From NCBI GenBank assembly GCA_022447185.1, contig JAKVAY010000007.1:1-42602 (forward strand): 42,602 nucleotides of DNA. Reading direction: 5' to 3'. The notes under the pieces are model-generated. The model saw nothing but the letters and a program-made list of their open reading frames with translations. It was not told the origin of the DNA and did no database searches. Below, piece after piece: positions 36,335 to 42,602 of this stretch. This DNA is from Fuerstiella sp. (GTDB taxonomy: Bacteria; Planctomycetota; Planctomycetia; Planctomycetales; Planctomycetaceae). The position numbers and the translations under genes were made by a program. The stretch's first letter is position 1; each line of letters begins with the position of its first letter.

Positions 36335-38617
36335 ATGTTCGACTTCGAAAGATTCAGAAACGACACCCTTGCACTGGGGCTTCTTGCTCTCGTGGTGTTC
36401 GTTGGATTGAGCTTTCTCAGCTACGATCCGGCTGATCCACCATCTGATCTTGTTTTTCCGGCGCGTCGGTCACCCGTTAATATTTGCGGGAGTCTGGGAG
36501 CAAGTATCGCATTTTACGGGCGGCATTTGCTCGGATTCGGCGTGTGGGTCGCAATGGCTGCAGTCGTCGCGTGGGATATGCGACTCCTGTCACGGGACAA
36601 GACACGCGGCAACCTGCTCTCTCTGGCCGGAACTGTGATTCTGGTGATTTCAGGCTGTGTGGCGGTGCAACTGGCTGCTCCCACATTCGATTCCGGCTCT
36701 ACGTGGGGAAGCGGCGGAATGACCGGGGCCCTGGGAGGTACATTGCTTACGCATTTTTGCGCCCCGACCGGAGTCATCATCGTGCTGATCTGCGGACTGG
36801 TCTCAGGCTGGATGCTGTCACCCCTGTGGCACCTCACCAACCCGGGCCTGAAACTTGCTGCTGCCCCTGTTGCGATAGCATCAATGGCCTCCAGTCTGTT
36901 GCGATCTCAGACAGCCCGGCGATCCTCGATCCACGAAACCAACAATCATCCCGATCAAAATATATCCCCGTTGGCTGATATCGATAACGTCATCGAAGAC
37001 GAAGAAAGTTCCTGGGACAATGAACCACTCGACCCAGAGGACGAAGATGAGGAATCTGCCGGTCTGAGAATTAATCCACCCGTCGCTTTGACTGTGCACC
37101 AGACCGCTGAACCACGAATGCAGCGAGAATACCAACTGCCGGAAATCGAACTGCTCGATCCACCTGAAGACTTTGATTACGAACAATTGGCCAAAAAAGC
37201 TCGTCTCGCTGCCGCCACCCTCGAGAGCACATTCCAGCAGTTTGGTCTGAACATTAAGGTATCGGAGGTCGATACCGGACCCGTGATTACTCAGTTTGAA
37301 CTGGAACTCGAACCCGGATTACGCCTGAGCAAAGTCACAGCTCTGGAAGATGACCTTGCGATTGCGCTGCGGGTGCCATCCGTTCGCGTCGTGGCGCCAA
37401 TTCCCGGCAAGAATACAGTTGGCGTCGAAGTCCCCAATGAGAATCAAGTGACTGTTCGTCTCCAGGAACTGCTGATGACCGCCGGCAGTGAGATTGACAA
37501 ATTCAAGATTCCACTGCTGGTCGGAAAAGACGTCAGTGGCCATCCCATGGTCGTGGATCTGGCCAAAATGCCTCATCTGCTGATCGCAGGACGAACAGGT
37601 ACAGGAAAGAGCGTCTGCCTGAACAGTCTCATCCTGTCTATATTGATGACGCGGACTCCGGACGAAGTCAAAATGCTGATGATCGACCCTAAGATGGTTG
37701 AACTCAGCCCGTACAAAAATCTGCCGCATCTCATGCATCCGGTTATTACGGATATGAAAAAGGCAGAAGCTGTTCTGGCATGGGCCGTTGAGAAAATGGA
37801 AGAACGCTACGATCTTCTGGCGAGGATCGGCGTACGTCATCTCGATGGCTTCAACAAGCTTAGCCGAGGGAAAATTCTCGATCGACTGGGGATCAGCGAG
37901 TTACATGAAGAAGCAGAAAACATCCCTCACAAGATGCCGTACATCGTGATTGTTGCCGATGAAATGGCGGATCTGATGATGACATCCGGAAAGGATGTTG
38001 AAGCACACATCATCCGTCTGGCCCAGAAATCCCGAGCTGTTGGTATTCACCTGGTACTGGCCACCCAAAAGCCAACCGTCGATGTGATCACTGGTCTGAT
38101 CAAATCGAACCTGCCGGCACGGATTTCATTTCAGGTTGCCAGCAAGATGGACAGTCGCGTTGTTCTGGATGAAGGGGGCGCGGAACGACTGTTGGGATGT
38201 GGTGACATGTTGTATCTCGCTCCCGGAACCAGCAGCGTGTCCCGAGCACAGGGTACATTTGTCAGCGACGATGAAATTACAGATGTCATTGACTTCTTTA
38301 GCGACCTGGAACCGGATTACAGTGAAGAGCTGCAACAGATTGTTGCGGGCAGCTCCACGTCCGGCGGAAGCGGAGATAACGCACCACGACAGGCCGATGA
38401 TCTGTACGAGAACGCCATTGATGTCGTGGTCAGGGAAGGCCGAGGCAGCGTTTCACTGCTCCAGAGGTGTCTCGGCATCGGCTATGGTCGTGCGGCCAGA
38501 ATGATCGACTGGATGGCTGAAGACGGAGTCGTTGGTGAGTACAACGGTGCTCAGGCACGTGAAGTCATTTATTCTCCGGAGCAATGGGAAGCAGTGAAAG
38601 CATCGCGAGAATCATGA
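36335..38617 (+). CDS. ftsK: DNA translocase FtsK/SpoIIIE
   Basis: A 760-residue membrane-bound ATPase that pumps chromosomal DNA during segregation and division. The N-terminus has about four membrane segments (FtsK_4TM: TLALGLLALVVFVGLSFLSYDPADPPSD onward), then an acidic linker (EDEESSWDNEPLDPEDEDEE region). The motor has the alpha/beta core with Walker A AGRTGTGKS (about residues 418-426), LMIDPKMVELSPY, Walker B VIVADEMADLMM (about 540), LATQKPTVDVITG and RISFQVASKMDSR. The C-terminal winged-helix gamma domain is present (LYENAIDVVVREGR, LLQRCLGIGYGRAARMID). ATG 36335 was chosen since it directly precedes the first membrane helix, though no ribosome site is visible. Many planctomycetes lack FtsZ but keep FtsK. 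Confidence 0.96.
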   Translation: MFDFERFRNDTLALGLLALVVFVGLSFLSYDPADPPSDLVFPARRSPVNICGSLGASIAFYGRHLLGFGVWVAMAAVVAWDMRLLSRDKTRGNLLSLAGTVILVISGCVAVQLAAPTFDSGSTWGSGGMTGALGGTLLTHFCAPTGVIIVLICGLVSGWMLSPLWHLTNPGLKLAAAPVAIASMASSLLRSQTARRSSIHETNNHPDQNISPLADIDNVIEDEESSWDNEPLDPEDEDEESAGLRINPPVALTVHQTAEPRMQREYQLPEIELLDPPEDFDYEQLAKKARLAAATLESTFQQFGLNIKVSEVDTGPVITQFELELEPGLRLSKVTALEDDLAIALRVPSVRVVAPIPGKNTVGVEVPNENQVTVRLQELLMTAGSEIDKFKIPLLVGKDVSGHPMVVDLAKMPHLLIAGRTGTGKSVCLNSLILSILMTRTPDEVKMLMIDPKMVELSPYKNLPHLMHPVITDMKKAEAVLAWAVEKMEERYDLLARIGVRHLDGFNKLSRGKILDRLGISELHEEAENIPHKMPYIVIVADEMADLMMTSGKDVEAHIIRLAQKSRAVGIHLVLATQKPTVDVITGLIKSNLPARISFQVASKMDSRVVLDEGGAERLLGCGDMLYLAPGTSSVSRAQGTFVSDDEITDVIDFFSDLEPDYSEELQQIVAGSSTSGGSGDNAPRQADDLYENAIDVVVREGRGSVSLLQRCLGIGYGRAARMIDWMAEDGVVGEYNGAQAREVIYSPEQWEAVKASRES

Positions 38618-38791
38618 CCTTCTGTCTGTAAGGTTATTGATGCGTAAAAACACACCATTTCGCAGTGGACGACGAAGGTGAGGCATCAACGATAATTCTG
38701 TAATGTCAGAAATCATCTGGGTACTCGACTGAACGATCTGACACTCCGACCGGATCATGACCGCCTCAAAGCACAATCCTGCGGTGCGGGT

Positions 38792-39745
38792 TCATTGGTA
38801 TTTCTGTTGAACGCGCGGAGTACCGCAGTCCAGCAGCATTTGGCGAGTCTGCTCACGGAATTTGTCGCGGACATCGCGTGTAGGAGGACGGCAGCGGCTG
38901 GAATCGAGCCCCACCAGTTCCATACAAAGTTTGTCAAGGTACCCGTCGCCACTGGTGTATTGCTCCATTTCGGCCCACAGTTGCATAAAGGGCAGGATGA
39001 CGCGCATCATTTCCTGTTGTGCTTCGACATAGCGTTGTTCTTCGAGCAACTGCCAGAGCTGCACGCCGAATTGTGGCCAGTGATTACAGATGTGAAGTTC
39101 AATACTCCGGGCCCCAAGGATATGACTGGTCAGGAAGCGGTTCTGATTGTCGATGATGCTCAGACGATCTGAAAACTGCGCCACGACATATTCAAACGTC
39201 ATACGCGTCGAATCCGCAGTCGCCCATTTGAGTCCAACCACATTCGGAATCTCTGTCAGTCGTTCCACCATTTCCGTGGAAACGCCTGTGCTCGTCCAGT
39301 AAGTGTTGTAGACAATAATGCCTACGTCTGCGGCCTGTGCGGCAGCAGTGACGAATTCGAAAAAGTCCTCTTCTGTATGCCCAAAATAGAACGGTGGAGA
39401 GACTTGAATGAAGTCTGCCCCCAGTTGTTCGGCAGCACGGGCCAGTTCGACCACATCGCGAGTGTTAGTGGTTTGCGCCCCCATCGCCACAGGCACCCTG
39501 CCGTCAGATGCCTCGATGACAGTTTCAGCGACCTGCAGCCGCTCCGAAAAACTCATTGTTGAAAAATCACCGGCAGCGCCACCGGCCAGCAGGACGGCTG
39601 TGTCCTCGTTGATTCCCCCATCGCGAAGAAACTGCACGTGTCTGCGGATGGCCGGCAGATTCAGTTCCTGATCATGATCGTGAAACATTGTGGGGACTGT
39701 GACATAACAGCCGGATAATCGGTTTTTCAGTTTCTCACGATCCAT
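38792..39745 (-). CDS. DapA/NanA-family aldolase (dihydrodipicolinate synthase superfamily)
   Basis: A 317-residue class I aldolase/lyase with a single TIM barrel. The Schiff-base lysine is K173 in VVGLKWATADS and the catalytic tyrosine is Y146 in IIVYNTYW, both in the expected spacing. The usual carboxylate-binding GTTGE/GSTGE loop is replaced by AGGAAGDF (residues 54-61), so this is probably not the lysine-pathway DapA. ATG 39745 has GGAAGG at 39763-39758, 12 nt away; a longer frame to 39790 is less likely. The gene is divergent from a secreted sialidase 104 bp away, which makes a sialic acid lyase (NanA-like) or another keto-acid sugar lyase plausible, but the altered loop prevents a firm call. 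Confidence 0.87.
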   Translation of the reverse strand: MDREKLKNRLSGCYVTVPTMFHDHDQELNLPAIRRHVQFLRDGGINEDTAVLLAGGAAGDFSTMSFSERLQVAETVIEASDGRVPVAMGAQTTNTRDVVELARAAEQLGADFIQVSPPFYFGHTEEDFFEFVTAAAQAADVGIIVYNTYWTSTGVSTEMVERLTEIPNVVGLKWATADSTRMTFEYVVAQFSDRLSIIDNQNRFLTSHILGARSIELHICNHWPQFGVQLWQLLEEQRYVEAQQEMMRVILPFMQLWAEMEQYTSGDGYLDKLCMELVGLDSSRCRPPTRDVRDKFREQTRQMLLDCGTPRVQQKYQ

Positions 39746-39849
39746 GGAAACAGTTTGCCTTCCAAAACGAGTACCATCTATTCCTGCCAAGTCTTAATGG
39801 TAGAAGCATTCGCGACAAACGCGACTCAGCGCTCTTCACTTGTCGGAAA

Positions 39850-41004
39850 ATGATGATGGCCGCAAAGATCAGCGAAAAGCAATTCTCACAAACGCTCCTG
39901 CTGTGGTCCCTCGCAATGGGAACACTATTCAATATTGATCGGATCACCAATGCGGCCGAGGGCACCGAGTCATCGGTGTTTGAAGAACAACCATTGTTTC
40001 AAAGTGGAACCGAAGGCTATTACTGCTATCGAATTCCATCACTGCTGATGACAAAACGCGGGACGATCCTGGCGTTCGCGGAAGCACGCAAGTTGAGCTG
40101 CGGCGATCATGGTGATATCGATTTGGTCGTGAAAAGAAGCTCCGACAGCGGCAAAACCTGGAGCTCGATGCAGGTGATCGCCGACGATGGCAACCACACG
40201 ATGGGCAATCCCTGTCCGGTGGTGGACAGAAATACGGGAACAATTTGGCTTCCCTTCTGCCGGACGAACAGGGAAATCCTGGTTATGAAGAGTACGGATG
40301 ACGGAAAAACCTGGTTGGCGACGGTTGATATCAAAGTCCAGACGGCCAACCCTGCGTGGCATTGGTTAGGAACCGGTCCTGGCCATGGAATCCAGTTGAG
40401 TAACGGTCGACTTGTCATCCCCTGCTGGGCCGACAGGACACCCAATCTTGGTGAGATTCAACAGTCCTTTGCCTTGTACAGTGACGATGCAGGCGCGAGC
40501 TGGACGGCAGGGACAGCACTGGAATCCAACATGTCGGATGAATGTGAAGTCGTCGAATTGGAGGACAGGTCACTCTATATGAACGCCCGCAGCCGACAGG
40601 GAAAGCATCAGCGCGCCTATGCCTTCAGTCAAAACGGTGGCGAAACCTGGTCCCCGATCAAATTCGATCCAACTCTTCCGGAACCATCGTGTCAGGGTGC
40701 ACTGGTCCGATTTACAGACACAAATCGATTCGAACGCAGTCGAATTTTGCTGTCCTCGCCCGCCGCGCAGAACACAAGAAGTCACATGACGGTTCGACTC
40801 AGCTACGACGAATGTCAAAGCTGGCCTGTCTCAAAGCTTGTACATGAAGGTTCATCGGCTTATTCCGATTTGACCGTGACAGCTGATCGACACATATTGT
40901 TGTTGTATGAGGCAGACAAATCTTCCAGGCTCACACTGGCCCGTTTCAACATTCAGTGGCTGACTAACGATATGGACAATCTGTGCCCGTTAAGTCGTCT
41001 GTAA
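39850..41004 (+). CDS. Secreted exo-alpha-sialidase (GH33-like)
   Basis: A 384-residue protein with an N-terminal leader (about residues 1-36) that predicts export. The six-bladed sialidase propeller is clear: YRIPS with the first triad arginine R61, then GDHGDIDLV (catalytic acid region, 86-93), Asp boxes SSDSGKTW (98-105), STDDGKTW (148-155), SDDAGASW (211-218) and a degenerate SQNGGETW (260-267), the catalytic Glu region DECEVVEL (E231/E233), R247 in MNARSR, a third Arg (R310) before the last SxD box, and the nucleophile Tyr338 in SSAYSDL. It should release terminal sialic acids from glycoconjugates. Three consecutive ATGs begin at 39850; the exact first one is uncertain. Its divergent neighbour is the DapA/NanA-family aldolase. 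Confidence 0.9.
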   Translation: MMMAAKISEKQFSQTLLLWSLAMGTLFNIDRITNAAEGTESSVFEEQPLFQSGTEGYYCYRIPSLLMTKRGTILAFAEARKLSCGDHGDIDLVVKRSSDSGKTWSSMQVIADDGNHTMGNPCPVVDRNTGTIWLPFCRTNREILVMKSTDDGKTWLATVDIKVQTANPAWHWLGTGPGHGIQLSNGRLVIPCWADRTPNLGEIQQSFALYSDDAGASWTAGTALESNMSDECEVVELEDRSLYMNARSRQGKHQRAYAFSQNGGETWSPIKFDPTLPEPSCQGALVRFTDTNRFERSRILLSSPAAQNTRSHMTVRLSYDECQSWPVSKLVHEGSSAYSDLTVTADRHILLLYEADKSSRLTLARFNIQWLTNDMDNLCPLSRL

Positions 41005-41169
41005 TACCGGACCACCGCATCAAACCAAATCAGCGGAAACAACTGTTGCCCTAAGCCGATTCTCGAATCATTCCATCATTCTGAAGCACAGGTGATTTGA
41101 AAACTAATGAACAGCACGCTTGATCTCAACCGGCTGTGCAACAATCGTAACTGGAAATTGAGGAAACCG

Positions 41170-42111
41170 ATGAACAAACCGACTTTTCTTGACCGCCGGG
41201 AAATGCTGGCCAGTACTCTGGTCGCAGCGACCATGTCACTGGCTGCAGCACCAGCCAAAAAACGGCTGCTGATCGACACTCACCTCGAAGTCTGGACTCT
41301 CGATCCCCGGTTTCCGTTTAATCACCCTGAGGCCGGACCAAATCTGAATGTACAGCAACCGGCACCGATCGAAAATCAGGTGAAACAGATGGAGGATTTC
41401 GGTCTGCGGTACGCGGTACTGATCAATCCTCGCTACTTTGGCTGGGACAATTCCTATATTGCCCACTGCGTGCAGCGTTACCCGGACCTTTTTGTGGGCC
41501 ATGGACTGCTCGAACCCGAAGATCCCAAAGCCGCTGAAAAGCTCCGATATTGGGTGACCGAACGCGGACTTCATGGAATGCGATTCAGCCCGATCTATCA
41601 CCCGGACTCAACTTGGCTGAATTCGAAGGAACATTATCCACTGTGGCGAGAAGCGGAGAAACTGGGTGCGGTGTTCAACTATTACATCGCTCCTCATCAA
41701 ATGCCGATGCTGGAAGAGATGGCAGGTCGCTTCCCTGGTGTGAAGATTGTGGTGGACCACGCCGGGAAGCCGGACCTGAAGGCCAAAAACTGCTGGTCGG
41801 AATTTCGAAAGATGTTTCGTTTAAAGAAATTCCCTCAGGTCTGGATCAGCAATTCTGAACCTTATGAAATGTCGGAGATCAAACAATATCCGTACGAGGA
41901 TACGTGGCCATTCTATAAGGCCATTTATGAAGAGTTCGGTCCAAAGCAACTGGTGTGGGGAACCGGTTATCCGCGTCCTCGGTGGGAATTGCCAATGGAT
42001 AAGGAACTTGAGTTCGTGGACAGGTACTGTGAATTCTACAGCGATGCTGATCGCGAGCTGCTGTTGGGCCGTAATGCGCTGGATATCTGGAAATTCCCAG
42101 CCAGCACATGA
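41170..42111 (+). CDS. Tat-exported amidohydrolase-2 family metal hydrolase
   Basis: A 313-residue TIM-barrel hydrolase of the amidohydrolase-2 type (PF04909). The start is fixed by GAGGA at 41160-41164 and ATG 41170; an upstream frame from 41107 is not needed. DRREMLAS plus a hydrophobic stretch (ATMSLAAAPA) is a Tat leader. The core opens with LLIDTHLEVW, where DTHxxxW replaces the common DxHxH metal motif, and continues with GMRFSPIYHPDS, VVDHAGKPD (metal His-Asp region) and LVWGTGYPRP (the usual Asp after GTG/GSD is absent: here GTGYP). Members include decarboxylases and lactonases; the substrate is unknown. It follows the sialidase on the same strand after 165 bp and may belong with it. 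Confidence 0.85.
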   Translation: MNKPTFLDRREMLASTLVAATMSLAAAPAKKRLLIDTHLEVWTLDPRFPFNHPEAGPNLNVQQPAPIENQVKQMEDFGLRYAVLINPRYFGWDNSYIAHCVQRYPDLFVGHGLLEPEDPKAAEKLRYWVTERGLHGMRFSPIYHPDSTWLNSKEHYPLWREAEKLGAVFNYYIAPHQMPMLEEMAGRFPGVKIVVDHAGKPDLKAKNCWSEFRKMFRLKKFPQVWISNSEPYEMSEIKQYPYEDTWPFYKAIYEEFGPKQLVWGTGYPRPRWELPMDKELEFVDRYCEFYSDADRELLLGRNALDIWKFPAST

Positions 42112-42551
42112 TCACAGACCCCGGTAAGCTTAACGGCTCTTCCGTACCCGCATTCAGAACTCGAATACTCTCTTTTTTTGACGAATACAGTGACGGCACT
42201 GGCTTCTGCCGGTGGACTTGTCTTTGAGGTCGATCTGAAATTCAGAGAACACATCACCAGTGACATGTGTCAACAATATCAGGCTGCTCACGTTTGTCTG
42301 GGAAACCGAGTGCAGGAACATGCCGATGCGTTCTAAATGTCAACTCCCGGATTGACACCTGTCGCATGAACAAAGGATTTACGTTCCCTGCTCCGCCTAT
42401 GAGATCTCGCCTGTCCGCTTAGGCGCAACTGGAACGGAGTTCATTCTCAACAGGACTCGAACCAGCTCTGACTATCCGCTGGCGGATTACACGCACCATT
42501 GATATAAGTGAGATATCATCGATCCATAATCCATATCTGGAAGGCAGAACG
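42112..42551. other. Gap of 440 bp before the last gene
   Basis: No supported gene. It has a near-palindrome CCGGTAAGCTTAACGG (42121-42136), a T7 run at about 42173-42179 without a preceding stem, and TGATAT/ATATCA arms (42500-42505, 42513-42518) about 34-52 nt before the next start, where a promoter or operator would be expected. Confidence 0.45.
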
Positions 42552-42602
42552 ATGGACCTCACGAAGCATGAGTTACTGCGAACGTACCGGGTGATGAAAA
42601 CG
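42552..42602 (+). CDS. Start of a probable thiamine-diphosphate dehydrogenase E1-alpha subunit, cut by the window end
   Basis: Only 17 codons are visible. GGAAGG at 42539-42544 lies 7 nt before ATG 42552, a good ribosome site. The peptide MDLTKHELLRTYRVMKT matches the usual opening of E1-alpha subunits of pyruvate, acetoin or branched-chain keto acid dehydrogenases (a helix of the form LxxEELLxxYRxMxxIR). This rests on a short segment read from memory, so it is tentative; the beta subunit and E2 would be expected just outside the window. Confidence 0.5.
   Translation, partial: MDLTKHELLRTYRVMKT

Noticed and set aside
1..42602. CRISPR arrays, insertion sequences, prophage genes, toxin-antitoxin pairs or defence systems
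   Set aside because: No regularly spaced repeats, transposase or integrase motifs, or defence-type gene clusters were seen on either strand.

Overview
The window looks like an ordinary stretch of chromosome from a member of the Planctomycetota (class Planctomycetia). The reasons are two cytochrome-like proteins with the planctomycete-typical PSCyt1/DUF1549/DUF1553 layout, a DUF1501 partner, Tat-type leaders on secreted enzymes (enolase superfamily, amidohydrolase, DUF1501), a futalosine-pathway menaquinone gene, and roomy spacing with many 200-540 bp gaps. About 26 protein genes (two cut by the window edges), one tRNA and one decayed gene can be supported. I see no CRISPR array, insertion sequence, integrase, phage gene, rRNA or replication origin.

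Layout. 1-9550 (+) is an exported-enzyme locus: a PSCyt protein (5' end missing), DUF1501, a secreted esterase, a Tat-exported enolase-superfamily enzyme, and a second PSCyt protein without its own DUF1501 partner. 9733-14485 (-) holds an M48-peptidase-like remnant, mqnE, a UbiA prenyltransferase, a ThiF/MoeB-type E1 enzyme and a secreted SUMF1-fold protein. 14788-18305 (+) carries a secreted S9B dipeptidyl peptidase and a membrane-anchored alpha/beta hydrolase. 18469-21814 (-) is a sulfur amino acid block: cysE, a long cystathionine gamma-synthase resembling the fungal STR2 type, and a beta-propeller glycosidase-like gene joined to it by a TGATG overlap. 22260-27205 (+) has a small exported protein, recJ and recG. 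27230-34102 (-) has a MATE exporter, cstA, glgC and an LplT-like MFS transporter. A tRNA-Phe with a strong terminator follows at 34519-34632. The end holds a secreted hypothetical (-) divergent from ftsK (+), a DapA/NanA-family lyase (-) divergent from a secreted sialidase (+), a Tat-exported amidohydrolase (+), and the first 17 codons of a probable thiamine-diphosphate E1-alpha gene (+).

How the genes work together. CysE (O-acetylserine) and the gamma-synthase (cystathionine) fit one cysteine/methionine pathway. MqnE and the UbiA protein fit menaquinone synthesis. Sialidase plus a NanA/DapA-family aldolase suggests, but does not prove, use of sialic acid-like sugars. RecJ and RecG serve recombination and repair.

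I did not find a convincing undescribed multi-gene system. The most useful leads are the STR2-type synthase with its coupled propeller gene, an enolase-superfamily enzyme with His where the third acidic metal ligand is expected, the sialidase/aldolase pair, the degraded peptidase remnant, and three closely spaced inverted repeats in front of tRNA-Phe. All family calls come from reading motifs; no database search was run.
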